A stretch of 64,000 bases of DNA from Rhodococcus yunnanensis NBRC 103083. GTDB taxonomy: Bacteria; Actinomycetota; Actinomycetes; Mycobacteriales; Mycobacteriaceae. A model generated the notes under the pieces. It saw only the letters and a program-made list of their open reading frames with translations. It was not told the DNA's origin and made no database searches. The stretch lies in NCBI RefSeq assembly GCF_001895005.1, contig NZ_BCXH01000001.1, positions 186,001 through 250,000 of the forward strand, in the 5' to 3' direction. Both the position numbers and the translations under genes were made by a program. Positions 9,956-18,691 of this stretch are shown piece by piece; the first letter of the stretch is position 1, and each line of letters opens with the position of its first letter.

Positions 9956-9988
9956 CTCTCGAGTCGGTGGTGATGGTGGCCTTCGGTC
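9932..9988. terminator. hairpin terminator overlapping the end of the small gene
   Basis: A near-perfect stem of about 23 bp (AAGGCCACCATCACCAC and its complement) with a short CTCTCGAG-like apex. The left arm encodes the last residues and stop of the gene ending at 9955. It also lies just past the convergent operon ending at 10023, so it can serve both. Confidence 0.8.
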
Positions 9989-10022
9989 ATGTCCGCCGGG
10001 TGCGCTCGGCAGCTATTGACTG

Positions 10023-11138
10023 TCAGAGAACTTGGCGCGCAACGCGTTCCGCGTGTACGACGCCACTACCGAACAGCTGTTCGTTCAGGGTGGCCCGTTT
10101 CAGGTACAGATGAAGGTCGTGCTCCCACGTGTATCCGATTCCGCCGTGCAGTTGGACGGCAACTCCGGCGCCGCGTGTACCTGCTGCGCAGGCGAAGCTC
10201 TTCGCCATCGACGCGCGTAACGTCGCGTGGGCCGATGCCGAATCCTGGTCGATGGCGTCTGCAGCGGCGCCGACCAACCCACTACTGACTTCGTTGTCCA
10301 CATGAACGTCGGCGGCCTGGTGCTTCACCGCCTGGAAACTGCCGATCGGGCGACCGAACTGTTCGCGTTGGCTTGCGTAGGCGACCGTCATCGACAGGAC
10401 GCGCCTACCGATTCCGAGTGAGTCGGCGGCCGTTGCCACTGCAGCGCGGTTCGACAGAGCGGTGATCAGACGGTCGGCGTCGTCGCCGGTGGCCAGAATG
10501 TCCGCGCTCTCGAGTGCAGTGCCGTCGAACGAGACGACATCGAGTGGACGAGTCGCGTCGAGCATGGGGCGTGCCCGCACGGACACTCCCGCGGCCTCGC
10601 GCCTGACGACCCCGACGACATGTCCACCCCCCGAGACGATCTCGGCAACCACGACGATCAAGTGACTCGACCGGCCGTCGACGACCTCGCTGCTCACGCC
10701 GTCGATCGAGTAGGCGCCATTGCCGACGGACGTGGCCGTGGCTCCGGACAACACGGCGGTCCCCAGCTGTGTGCCCTCGGCAAGGGACGGAAGCCAGCGG
10801 GCCTTCTGCTCGTCCGAACCGGCGAGCAGCACGGCTCCTGCGCACAGAACCGACGTCGAGGTCAACGCCAGTGAACTCGTGGCCTCACCGCTTTCTTCCA
10901 GCAGGATCGCCAGATCTGCGAATCGACCACCCGACCCGCCGTACTCTTCGGGTATCTCCAGTCCGAACCAACCCATCTTGGCGGCCTGGTCACGGAGCTT
11001 CGGGTCTGGGAGACCCGCCGCACCGACGACGGCTCGGACACGATCGTGATCCGATGCCTTGGCAAGAAAGTCGCGAACTACCTCACGGAATTCTTCACGT
11101 TCGGCGGCGTCGGCGGCTGTCGAGGATTCGTAACTCAT
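10023..11138 (-). CDS. acyl-CoA dehydrogenase, short/divergent subunit of pair 2
   Basis: 371 aa from the ATG at 11138, which overlaps the upstream gene's stop (ATGA). The N-terminal half contains MGWFGLEIPEEYGGSGG; the middle domain is divergent (GSDEQKARWLPSLAEG, TAVLSGATATS); the C-terminal half is well kept: YASQREQFGRPIGSFQAVKHQAADV and QLHGGIGYTWEHDLHLYLKRA. The latter motif is characteristic of the smaller subunits of heteromeric actinobacterial ACADs. It is the last gene of a four-ACAD operon and its probable partner is the gene at 11135. A much longer in-frame open stretch upstream is not coding. Confidence 0.88.
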   Translation of the reverse strand: MSYESSTAADAAEREEFREVVRDFLAKASDHDRVRAVVGAAGLPDPKLRDQAAKMGWFGLEIPEEYGGSGGRFADLAILLEESGEATSSLALTSTSVLCAGAVLLAGSDEQKARWLPSLAEGTQLGTAVLSGATATSVGNGAYSIDGVSSEVVDGRSSHLIVVVAEIVSGGGHVVGVVRREAAGVSVRARPMLDATRPLDVVSFDGTALESADILATGDDADRLITALSNRAAVATAADSLGIGRRVLSMTVAYASQREQFGRPIGSFQAVKHQAADVHVDNEVSSGLVGAAADAIDQDSASAHATLRASMAKSFACAAGTRGAGVAVQLHGGIGYTWEHDLHLYLKRATLNEQLFGSGVVHAERVARQVL

Positions 11139-12367
11139 GTCGTCACCGGCTCTCGAGGAAGGCCGAGACCACGCTCGGCGATGATGTTTCGCTGGATCTC
11201 GCTGGTGCCACCGGGAATCGTCCACTCCCACGATCCGATGTAGTCGAGCAACCAGTGCCCGGACTCCCATCCCGCGCTGGTGGGCTTTTCGTCGGCAACT
11301 TGTCCGTCGAGGCCGGTGAGCTGCATGCCGTAGTGAGTCAGGCGCTGAAGCAACTCGCTGTAGTAGAGCTTGATGACCGAAGCCGAAGCACCCCCGCCTG
11401 ACCGTGCTGTCACCGGTGCTTCGGCTTCGGCGATGGCACGGGCAGTCAGTATGCGAAGGCCTGATACCTCGGTGGCGAGCGCGGCGAGGTCCTGGCGCAC
11501 CCGCGTGTCGGTGGCGAGGTCGTCGCCTAGCGTGGTGCGGGCCAGTTCGACGAGCCAGTCGTAACCGACCGCGAGTCGTTCGGACAGCTCCACCATGGTT
11601 GCGCCACGTTCGGAGGTCAGTGTGCGCTGAGCGACCTGCCAGCCTTGATTCTCTTCGCCGACGAGATTGGAGACGGGAATTCTGACGTCGGAGAGGAAGA
11701 TCTCGCAGAAGTGCTCTTCGCCGCTGGACTGTTTGATCGGTCGCACGGTCAGACCTGGACTCTTCATGTCCATCAACAGGTAGGAGATTCCCTTGCGGGC
11801 CGGCGCATCGACGGACGTGCGCGCAAGCAGCAGGCACCAATCGGCGTGCATCGCCAGACTTGCCCAGATCTTCTGGCCGTTGACGACGTAGTGATCTCCA
11901 TCGCGGACCGCCCTCGTGCGCAGTGACACCAGATCCGAGCCGGCTTCGGGCTCGGAGAAGCCTTGGCACCACACCTCGCCGTCGAGAATTGCAGGTAGAT
12001 GCTCCGCCAGTTGCTTGTCAGTGCCTGCGGTGAGAAGCGTTGCGGCAGCATGGTGCAGGGAGATGAACTGCAGCACCAGACGCGGCGCTTCTGCTCGCGC
12101 GAACTCCTCGAACAGCACGGCCTGCTCGGAAAGTGTGAACCCACCACCGTGCTCGGCCGGCCAGTGGGGGACAGCGAGGCCACCGGCGCGCAATGTCGAG
12201 AACCAGCGTTGCTGGAACTCCACGAATTGCTCGGCAGTTGCTCCGGTCTGCGACTCCCGCCAGTCGGTGGGAACGTTGAGCTCGCACCAGGCGCGGACGT
12301 CGGCCCGGAGTGCCTCCAGATCAGGAATGTCGTCGGCGCTCCTGTGCGGAGTGACGATCTGCGTCAT
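11135..12367 (-). CDS. acyl-CoA dehydrogenase, long subunit of pair 2
   Basis: 410 aa. The barrel domain has CQGFSEPEAGSDLVSLRTRAVRDGDHYVVNGQKIWASLAMHADWCLLLART, written here in its recognisable parts: FSEPEAGSDL and NGQKIW. The C-terminal segment IPGGTSEIQRNIIAERGLGLPR is typical of long FadE-type subunits and lacks the catalytic-glutamate YEG motif. ATGA overlaps link it to the genes on both sides. Expected to pair with the 10023 product as an FAD-containing alpha2beta2 dehydrogenase. Confidence 0.9.
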   Translation of the reverse strand: MTQIVTPHRSADDIPDLEALRADVRAWCELNVPTDWRESQTGATAEQFVEFQQRWFSTLRAGGLAVPHWPAEHGGGFTLSEQAVLFEEFARAEAPRLVLQFISLHHAAATLLTAGTDKQLAEHLPAILDGEVWCQGFSEPEAGSDLVSLRTRAVRDGDHYVVNGQKIWASLAMHADWCLLLARTSVDAPARKGISYLLMDMKSPGLTVRPIKQSSGEEHFCEIFLSDVRIPVSNLVGEENQGWQVAQRTLTSERGATMVELSERLAVGYDWLVELARTTLGDDLATDTRVRQDLAALATEVSGLRILTARAIAEAEAPVTARSGGGASASVIKLYYSELLQRLTHYGMQLTGLDGQVADEKPTSAGWESGHWLLDYIGSWEWTIPGGTSEIQRNIIAERGLGLPREPVTT

Positions 12368-13455
12368 GCGTGCGCCTCCGAGATGGGAGTGACCAGCCTG
12401 GCGGCACGAGCGGACGCAGTCTTCGACGTGACCGTTCCGTGGTCGGGGAACTGGGTCGGGAAGATTCCGTCGAACCCGTTCTCGAGCACGAGGTCGACGA
12501 ACCACTGTTCGGTTCTCGACCGATCGAGCGGCAACCGCCGGAGTGGCTGGCTGTGACGGGACAGCCACGACATCGGAGTTTCGTCGCAGAATCCAGTCGC
12601 TCCGTGCAATTGGTGGCCTGCGCGGATGACGATATCGGCAGCCTGCAATCCCGCGAGCCGCGCACCGACCACGTCGACGAGCAGCGACGGGCGTTCGGTG
12701 GCGATCGACCACAGGGCATAGTGCGCCTGAGCTTCGAAGGACTGCAGCGCTATCAGCGCATCGGCCAGTTGATGCTGCACAGCCTGATACTTGACGATCG
12801 GCGCACCGAACTGCACACGATCGTTGGTGTGACGCGTCGTCAATTGCAATGCGCTGTCGAGAACGCCGAGGAGCGTGAAGGACTGCAGATTGAGGCTCAG
12901 TGCGAGTGCCGAGATATCCGGTGCCACGTCGTGGCTATCCGGGGCACGGGTTTCGACATCGGCTACGAAGGGGCCGAGCCGGCCCGCTCCCGCCGTAGCG
13001 ACGCTGGACGCCCGCGCGATCGAACCGGTCGGTGCTTCGACGACCCACCAGTCGAATGCGAGGCCACCCATGTTTATTCGTGTCGGGCCCGCAGAGCGCG
13101 ATCCGTCGGCGACAACCGCGAGTGCCCGCGGACGACCGTCAGAGGTGGTGCCGGTCGGGATCGCGGGCGAGGTGCCCGCGATGCGCTCGGCAAGCGGGTA
13201 GGGGAGAACGAACGCTCCCGCGGCCCGGCACGCGACCGCAGCGGCTTGAAGCTGGTCGTCTCCCTGATGAGGTGCGAGGTCCAGGATTCCGAGCTGGCGC
13301 AGAATAGGCTCGATGACGCCGAGCTGAATCTGCGGATCGGCTTCTGCGCGTTCTACCAGCTCGAAGCCGCCGGCCTCGTCCAGGGCCCGATGCACGATGG
13401 TGCCGAACTCCCGAATCTCGGAGTCGACGTTGGCCTCGAAGTGCTTGTCAGCCAT
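12364..13455 (-). CDS. acyl-CoA dehydrogenase, short/divergent subunit of pair 3
   Basis: 363 aa from the ATG at 13455, preceded by GGAAGGAC at about 9 nt; this start overlaps the upstream stop by 8 nt. The N-terminal and barrel domains are poorly conserved. The C-terminal domain has HTNDRVQFGAPIVKYQAVQHQLADALIAL and GHQLHGATGFCDETPMSWLSR, as in the small subunits of paired steroid-type ACADs. Its partner is likely the 13448 product. A start at 13482 is also open but has no better site. Confidence 0.82.
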   Translation of the reverse strand: MADKHFEANVDSEIREFGTIVHRALDEAGGFELVERAEADPQIQLGVIEPILRQLGILDLAPHQGDDQLQAAAVACRAAGAFVLPYPLAERIAGTSPAIPTGTTSDGRPRALAVVADGSRSAGPTRINMGGLAFDWWVVEAPTGSIARASSVATAGAGRLGPFVADVETRAPDSHDVAPDISALALSLNLQSFTLLGVLDSALQLTTRHTNDRVQFGAPIVKYQAVQHQLADALIALQSFEAQAHYALWSIATERPSLLVDVVGARLAGLQAADIVIRAGHQLHGATGFCDETPMSWLSRHSQPLRRLPLDRSRTEQWFVDLVLENGFDGIFPTQFPDHGTVTSKTASARAARLVTPISEAHA

Positions 13456-14605
13456 GATTGGCAAACGTCCTTCCGATCGCATTGCGTTGCATTTCCAACG
13501 TCCCGGAGGCGACGGTCGCCGCCTGAGCGTACTTCCAGTGGTCCTCGACGGCGATTGCGAACTCGGCTACGTGTGAGTCCGGATCGGGGCCTCCGAGTGC
13601 AACCGACCCGACCATGTCCATCAGGATTTCTGCTACCTGCTGATCGAGCAGGGTCGCTGCGGTGCGGTAGGCGGCGACGCTCGCGGGGTTGGCCTTTCCG
13701 TCCTCCTGGGACTGAACGACCTTGTATGCGAGCAGCCGAACGCTGCGGGTCTGCAGCAAGGCGCCTGCCCACCGGGACACGATGTTCTCCGGAAGTTCCG
13801 TCCAGAGATCGCCCATGGCCTCGGGTGCCCATTGAAGCAGGCGATCGCACCGGGCGTACCGGGAAATGCCGACGCGCTCGAACGCGATGACGTCCTGCAC
13901 GATCTTCCAACCACCGTCGAGAACTCCGAGAATGTCCTCGTCGCGGACGACGACGTCGTCGAAGAACACCTCGTTGAGGTGATGGGGTCCGAGCATGCTC
14001 GGAATCGGTCTGACGGTGATGCCAGGGCTGTTCATCGGAAGCAGGAACACCGATATTCCCCGACGGCCGGGCTCACCCGTACGCGCCAGCAAGAAGCACC
14101 ACTTCGCGAACATCGCGTACGAGGTCCAGCACTTCTGGCCGTTGATCCGCCATGTTCCGTCACTGTTCTTGGTGGCGGAGGTTCGCAGCGCGGGTAGGTC
14201 GGAACCGGCGTCCGGCTCGCTGAAGCCTTGGCACCACACGACTTCTCCCGCGGCGATCGGGGGCAGGTGCGTCTCGCGCTGTTCGGCGGTGCCGTACTTC
14301 ATGATGGTGGGTCCCACCCAGTTGACGCCCATGTACTGGGCGCCTCGTGGTTCGTGGTGTGCCCACATTTCCTCGCGCACCACCGTTTGTTCCCACAACG
14401 ACGAGTCGAGCCCGCCGTATTCGCGCGGCCACGCCATCGTGAGCAAACCTCGCTCGGCGAGAAGTCGGGAGAAGCGCTCGGTTACTTCGAGATCCTTGGG
14501 ATCATGAGTGAACGCTCCGAGAAATTCTTCCGGCACATGTTGCTCGATCAACGTTCGAAGCGTGGACCTCAAGGAGTCTGCGCGAACTCCGAACTCGAAC
14601 TCCAT
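13448..14605 (-). CDS. acyl-CoA dehydrogenase, long subunit of pair 3
   Basis: 385 aa. WPREYGGLDSSLWEQTVV, WCQGFSEPDAGSDLPALRT, NGQKCWTSYAMFAKWCFLLART and GITVRPIPSMLGPHHLNEVFFDDV cover the N-terminal and barrel domains. The end, TVASGTLEMQRNAIGRTF, aligns with the usual GGTSEIQRNII segment. It is the first gene of the minus-strand four-ACAD operon. The promoter region contains the best copy of the recurring palindrome. Confidence 0.9.
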   Translation of the reverse strand: MEFEFGVRADSLRSTLRTLIEQHVPEEFLGAFTHDPKDLEVTERFSRLLAERGLLTMAWPREYGGLDSSLWEQTVVREEMWAHHEPRGAQYMGVNWVGPTIMKYGTAEQRETHLPPIAAGEVVWCQGFSEPDAGSDLPALRTSATKNSDGTWRINGQKCWTSYAMFAKWCFLLARTGEPGRRGISVFLLPMNSPGITVRPIPSMLGPHHLNEVFFDDVVVRDEDILGVLDGGWKIVQDVIAFERVGISRYARCDRLLQWAPEAMGDLWTELPENIVSRWAGALLQTRSVRLLAYKVVQSQEDGKANPASVAAYRTAATLLDQQVAEILMDMVGSVALGGPDPDSHVAEFAIAVEDHWKYAQAATVASGTLEMQRNAIGRTFANHG

Positions 14606-14663
14606 GGAACCTCCGTACCTTCCGTGCCCGCCGGCCGCGGCAGCAGCCCGCTGAGCAATATAA

Positions 14664-14685
14664 GTGGATCATATATATGATTCAC
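14664..14685. promoter_or_regulatory. operator-like motif, copy 5 (best palindrome)
   Basis: A 22-bp palindrome with arms GTGnATCAT and ATGATnCAC around ATAT; only the fourth base of each arm breaks symmetry. It lies 59 nt before the ACAD operon start (14605) and 99 nt before the divergent kinase operon (14784). It is the clearest member of the recurring motif family. Confidence 0.65.
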
Positions 14686-14783
14686 TCTCGGAGCAATCGA
14701 AACGGTGTTTCCGGTCATCGTTTATTTGATATCAGTGATTAGCACTATTGACAGTGGCTGTCAGCGCGTGTTGAAGTGGCGAC

Positions 14784-15842
14784 GTGAACACTCCGCAAAC
14801 AGACGTTGCCGTCGACGTCGAACGCCTCACCGACTGGGTGGGTGACCGTATTCCAGGGCGCGGGCTCCTTCGCGCCACACGCATGGGCGAGGAGACCGGC
14901 ACCGCGAACGCACTGTTCCTGGTCGAGCGCGACGATCCCGCCGCACCGGGGGGTGTGTTCCGGTGCGTGCTCCGGCGCCCACCCCTGCGCATTCTCGCCC
15001 CTGGCGCGTCGGACATCGAACGCGAGTGGCGGATCCTGAGTGCGTTGGAAGGCACCCCTGTGCCGCACCCTGCGCCGTTGTTGGTCAACCTCGACGCCGA
15101 GCTCATCGGCGCACCGTTCATCGTGATGGCAGTGGTCGACGGCTTCACGCCGGTCGGTCACCTCCCTGCGCCGTACGACCGACCACACCAGCGCCACGAA
15201 CTCTCCCTCGCGATGGTCGATGCGATCGTCGATCTCGGTGCAGTGGACTGGAAGGCGGCGGGTCTCGACGGCCTGGGCAAGCCCGACGGATTTCTCGAGC
15301 GCCAGGTGCCGCGTTGGTTGGCGCAACTCGACAGATACCGGTTCCGGGACGTGCCACTGCTGGACCGTGTCGCTGATTGGCTGACCGCCGAGCGGCCTGC
15401 TGCAGGTCCGGCTGGATTGATGCACGGCGATTACAGTCCGTTCAACGTCATGGCATCTCCCACCGATCCGACGCGCCTCGCCGCGGTGATCGACTGGGAC
15501 ACCGGAACCGTGGGGGATCCGCTTCTCGACATCGGACATCTGCTCGCGCGATGGGCCGACCCGGGCGAAGAACCCGTCATCATGCAGCCTCTCGACATCC
15601 TCGACCGTGATGGTCTCGCAACGCGGGCCGACATGGCGCAGCGGTATGCCGAGCGCAGTGGTCACGCTCTGGAAGATCTTCGCTACTACCAGGTTCTGGC
15701 CTTGTTCAAGCTTGCGATCATCCTCGAAGGCCCCGTCGCGCGAGCCAACGAATCCAATTCGCCCGAGGCCGAGGGACTGGCTGCACGAGTGGACCGGCTG
15801 ATCGACTTCGCGGACAAGTTCGCCAGGGGCGAGCGGACGTGA
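14784..15842 (+). CDS. aminoglycoside-phosphotransferase-family kinase, ACAD10/LvaA/FadE36-like
   Basis: 352 aa with the APH kinase fold. The catalytic loop is in LMHGDYSPFNVM near residue 215, the metal-binding loop in VIDWDTGTVGDPLLDIGHLL about 30 residues on, and the N-lobe in VFRCVLRRPP. Members of this subgroup sit beside ACAD10/11-type dehydrogenases. In Pseudomonas levulinate catabolism LvaA phosphorylates 4-hydroxyvaleryl-CoA, and human ACAD10 carries such a domain for 4-hydroxyacyl-CoA. Here an ACAD11-like gene follows at 17301 in the same operon, so phosphorylation of a 4-hydroxyacyl-CoA is the best inference. It is not likely an antibiotic-resistance gene. The start is GTG. Confidence 0.83.
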   Translation: MNTPQTDVAVDVERLTDWVGDRIPGRGLLRATRMGEETGTANALFLVERDDPAAPGGVFRCVLRRPPLRILAPGASDIEREWRILSALEGTPVPHPAPLLVNLDAELIGAPFIVMAVVDGFTPVGHLPAPYDRPHQRHELSLAMVDAIVDLGAVDWKAAGLDGLGKPDGFLERQVPRWLAQLDRYRFRDVPLLDRVADWLTAERPAAGPAGLMHGDYSPFNVMASPTDPTRLAAVIDWDTGTVGDPLLDIGHLLARWADPGEEPVIMQPLDILDRDGLATRADMAQRYAERSGHALEDLRYYQVLALFKLAIILEGPVARANESNSPEAEGLAARVDRLIDFADKFARGERT

Positions 15843-16492
15843 CGATCGACCCTGCGGCAGCGGGGGAGTCGGCGGCCGAGACGACGTTCGAGGATCGCCG
15901 GTCCGCGGTTCGACAGCTTCGGCGCGACAGCGTCGCGCAACTCATCGAGCGCACGGCCGTCGACTTGTTCGTCGACCGCGGCTTCGCCGAGGTGTCCGTC
16001 GACGATGTGTCGGCGGCCGCCGGGATATCGCAACGAACGTTCTTTCGGTATTTCGGAAGCAAGGACGACGTACTACTCGGTTACCGGCGCAGACTCGATC
16101 AGAGGCTCCTCGAGGCGTTGCAGGCACGGCCGATCGACGAGAAGCCGGTGGCGGCTCTGCGGCGTGCCTTTCTCGACACCTCACACGTTCCGCCAGGAGA
16201 TCGTGAGGCAGTACTGGTACGTGCCCGTGCGGTTGCGTCGGCCCCCGCGCTGCTTGCTCGATCGCGAGGCGAGCAGATGGGCGAGATCGATGCGCTCGCT
16301 ACCGAATTGGCGTCGCGGATGAGGACAGGAATCGGAGACAACCGTGCTCGTCTCGTGGCTGCTGTGATGTCCGCTGCGGCGGTCACTGCCTGGGATATCT
16401 GGGTCGAGGGCACTGGCCTCGATGATCCCGCCACCCACATTGCTGCCGCCCTCGACCTCGTCGAACGAGGTCTGGGCGATCTCGACCGTTAA
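15839..16492 (+). CDS. TetR family transcriptional regulator
   Basis: 217 aa. The N-terminal helix-turn-helix spans roughly residues 28-70: AVDLFVDRGFAEVSVDDVSAAAGISQRTFFRYFGSKDDVL in its recognisable parts VSVDDVSAAAGIS and RTFFRYF. The ligand domain is divergent as usual. The GTG start overlaps the kinase stop (GTGA), so it is transcribed with the kinase, SDR and ACAD. That makes it a candidate sensor of a CoA intermediate and a candidate binder of the palindrome at 14664. Confidence 0.9.
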   Translation: MTIDPAAAGESAAETTFEDRRSAVRQLRRDSVAQLIERTAVDLFVDRGFAEVSVDDVSAAAGISQRTFFRYFGSKDDVLLGYRRRLDQRLLEALQARPIDEKPVAALRRAFLDTSHVPPGDREAVLVRARAVASAPALLARSRGEQMGEIDALATELASRMRTGIGDNRARLVAAVMSAAAVTAWDIWVEGTGLDDPATHIAAALDLVERGLGDLDR

Positions 16493-16510
16493 TCGATGAC
16501 CGGAGGAAGT

Positions 16511-17281
16511 ATGACCACCGCTTCACTGTTCGACCTGACCGGAAAGGTCGCGCTCGTCACCGGCGGCAGCCGAGGCATCGGCCGCGCGTTGGTCGAGGGC
16601 TTTGCCGCCGCAGGCGCAGATGTCGTCGTCGTCAGTCGCAAATTCGACGCCTGCAAGCAGACCGCCGACGAGGTCTCGGCCGCCACGGGTCGTCGCATCG
16701 TCCCGATCGCCGGACACATGGGCAAGTGGGACGAATGCAATCGCGTCGTCGACGAGGTGTACGCCCAGCTCGGCAAGGTGGACATTCTGGTCAACAACGC
16801 CGGAATGTCGCCGCTGTACCCCGATCTCGACTCGGTGACCGAGGAGTACTTCGACAAGGTCGTCGGGGTCAATCTCAAGGGCCCCTTCCGGCTCGGCGCT
16901 GCGATCGGCACCCGAATGGCGGCCGGTGACGGCGGATCGATCATCAACATCTCGTCGATCGGTTCGCTGCGTCCCGGTGCGCAGGCACTCGTCTATTCGG
17001 CTGCCAAGGCGGGACTGAACGCATTGACCATCGGTCTCGCAGAGGCATTCGGCCCCACTGTCAGATCCAACGGAATTCTTCCCGGCGGAGTCCTCACCGA
17101 CATTGCCGAGAGCTGGACCGAAGAAGAGACCGCAGTCCGAACACAGCACATCCCACTGCGGCGCGGAGGGACTCCGGCGGACTTCGTCGGCACCGCGCTG
17201 TGGCTCGCCGGCGACGCTTCGGCGTGGATCACGGGAGAACTGGTCCGAGTAGACGGCGGCGCATACCGCCAGATGAGCTGA
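16511..17281 (+). CDS. short-chain dehydrogenase/reductase
   Basis: 256 aa with TGGSRGIG, LVNNAGMSPLYP, serine in NISSIGSLRPG and YSAAKAG for catalysis. The ATG at 16511 follows GGAGG at 4 nt; an in-frame ATG at 16496 is less well placed. It lies between the TetR and the ACAD11-like gene in the kinase operon and probably oxidises or reduces a hydroxy/oxo-acyl-CoA in the same short route. The cofactor preference is not clear from the sequence. Confidence 0.87.
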   Translation: MTTASLFDLTGKVALVTGGSRGIGRALVEGFAAAGADVVVVSRKFDACKQTADEVSAATGRRIVPIAGHMGKWDECNRVVDEVYAQLGKVDILVNNAGMSPLYPDLDSVTEEYFDKVVGVNLKGPFRLGAAIGTRMAAGDGGSIINISSIGSLRPGAQALVYSAAKAGLNALTIGLAEAFGPTVRSNGILPGGVLTDIAESWTEEETAVRTQHIPLRRGGTPADFVGTALWLAGDASAWITGELVRVDGGAYRQMS

Positions 17282-17300
17282 GAAGGAGCACAACAGAGCA

Positions 17301-18539
17301 ATGATCGACTTCGAGCTTCCAGACGACGTCAAGGCCGTCCGCGCGCGAGCAAAGGCGTTCATCGACGAGCACGTGATGCCCGCCGAGGACGAGATCGGGA
17401 CGCGTCCGTACTTCGACATCGTCGCCGAACTTCAGAAGAAGGCGCGTGCGGAGGGATTGTGGTGCCCGTTCGTTCCGGTGGAGTGGGGCGGCATGGGCCT
17501 GGGCCATCTCGCGAACGCCGCAGTGCAGATCGAGGTCGGGCGTTCCGCTTCCCGTCTCGGTGCGTGGGCGTTCAACTGCATGGGCCCGCAGGACGCAACG
17601 ATGCTGACGCTCATCGAACACGGCACCGACGCGCAGAAGGAGAAGTACCTCAAGCCGTTGGTCAACGGAGACATCAAGATCTGTTTCTCGATGACCGAGA
17701 AAGCCGCAGGCGGCGACGCCACCGGTCTGAAGACCACGGCTGTGCGCGACGGTGACGAGTGGGTTCTCAACGGAGAGAAGTGGTTTGCCAGCAGCGCAAG
17801 CATCTCGCAGCTTGCCCTCGTCATGGCCAAGACCGATCCCGATGCCCCTCGCCATCGCCAGTTCTCGACGTTCCTCGTCGAACTCCCCAACCCGGGTTAC
17901 CGGATCGTCCGCGACATCCCGGTACTCGGTGAGGCGTCGCAGAAGCGATTCGAGAACGAGAACACCGGCGGACATGCCGAGGTCGCGATCGAGAACCTCA
18001 GGGTTCCGGCCGACAGCATCCTCGGCGGTCAGGGCGGCGGCTTCGACATGGGTCAGCACCGCCTCGGTTACGGCCGTCTACGCCATGGCATGTGGTCGAT
18101 CGCGAAGGCTCAGATCGCTCTGGACATGGCGGTCGAGTACGCGACCGAGCGTGAGACGTTCGGCTCCAAAGTTGCCGACCGCCAGGGCATCCAGTGGCAG
18201 CTGGCCGAATGCGCAACAGAGCTGTACATCTCGCGGCTGATGGTGCTCCACATCGCCTACAAGCTCGAGAACGGTCTCGATCTGCGGCACGAGAACTCGA
18301 TCGCGAAGACGTACATCGCGAACATGCTGCACAAGGTCGTCGACACGTCGCTGCAGATCCACGGTTCGCTCGGGTTCTCGCACGACACTCCGCTGGCCCA
18401 GTGGTACCAGGACATTCGCGAACTCAGAATCGCTGACGGCCCGGACGAGGTTCACCGCTGGAAGGTCGGCAAGAACGTCGTTGCCGCTTACCGCAAGCAC
18501 GGCACCACCGCGAGCACCGCAGGCGGCGATCTGTTCTAG
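17301..18539 (+). CDS. ACAD10/11-like acyl-CoA dehydrogenase family protein
   Basis: 412 aa, longer than beta-oxidation ACADs. FSMTEKAAGGDATGLKTTAV replaces the usual EPxAGSD stretch, and IADGPDEVHRWKVGKNVV near the end is typical of the ACAD10/11 subgroup rather than YEGT. Homologs such as LvaC work after an APH-type kinase: the 4-phospho group of a 4-phosphoacyl-CoA is eliminated to give an enoyl-CoA. The kinase gene at 14784 in the same operon supports that assignment, though only by family and context. AAGGAG lies 14 nt before the ATG. A strong terminator follows. Confidence 0.87.
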   Translation: MIDFELPDDVKAVRARAKAFIDEHVMPAEDEIGTRPYFDIVAELQKKARAEGLWCPFVPVEWGGMGLGHLANAAVQIEVGRSASRLGAWAFNCMGPQDATMLTLIEHGTDAQKEKYLKPLVNGDIKICFSMTEKAAGGDATGLKTTAVRDGDEWVLNGEKWFASSASISQLALVMAKTDPDAPRHRQFSTFLVELPNPGYRIVRDIPVLGEASQKRFENENTGGHAEVAIENLRVPADSILGGQGGGFDMGQHRLGYGRLRHGMWSIAKAQIALDMAVEYATERETFGSKVADRQGIQWQLAECATELYISRLMVLHIAYKLENGLDLRHENSIAKTYIANMLHKVVDTSLQIHGSLGFSHDTPLAQWYQDIRELRIADGPDEVHRWKVGKNVVAAYRKHGTTASTAGGDLF

Positions 18540-18562
18540 GCCTCCTCGGGCACCACATACAC

Positions 18563-18608
18563 GAACGGGCCCGCTCACTCTTCGGCGAAAGAGTGAGCGG
18601 GCCCGTTC
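18563..18608 (+). terminator. hairpin terminator of the kinase-ACAD operon
   Basis: A 20-bp perfect stem beginning GAACGGGCCCGCTCACTCTT with a 6-nt CGGCGA loop, 24 nt after the ACAD stop. Confidence 0.9.
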
Positions 18609-18612
18609 TACT

Positions 18613-18687
18613 CTGTATCGGTACAAGCTGTATCGGTACAAGCTGTATCGGTACACGCTGTATCGGTACAAGCTGTACCAGTACAAC
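18613..18687. repeat. tandem repeat, 5 x 15 nt
   Basis: Unit CTGTATCGGTACAAG, two exact copies plus one CACG variant, another exact copy and a last diverged copy. Each unit contains TGTA-TCGG-TACA, a small palindrome. It lies in the intergenic space between two convergent operons directly after the terminator. Confidence 0.9.
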
Positions 18688-18691
18688 AAAG

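Noticed and set aside
10023..11972. A 649-codon open frame on the minus strand
   Set aside because: Only its last 371 codons match an ACAD; the upstream part overlaps another ACAD in a different frame and is Arg/Pro-rich like a shadow frame.
14784..15842. Aminoglycoside resistance gene
   Set aside because: The APH fold is shared, but the operon context with an ACAD11-like gene points to acyl-CoA metabolism.
18613..18687. Possible CRISPR array
   Set aside because: Units are 15 nt, directly adjacent, with no spacers and no cas genes nearby.
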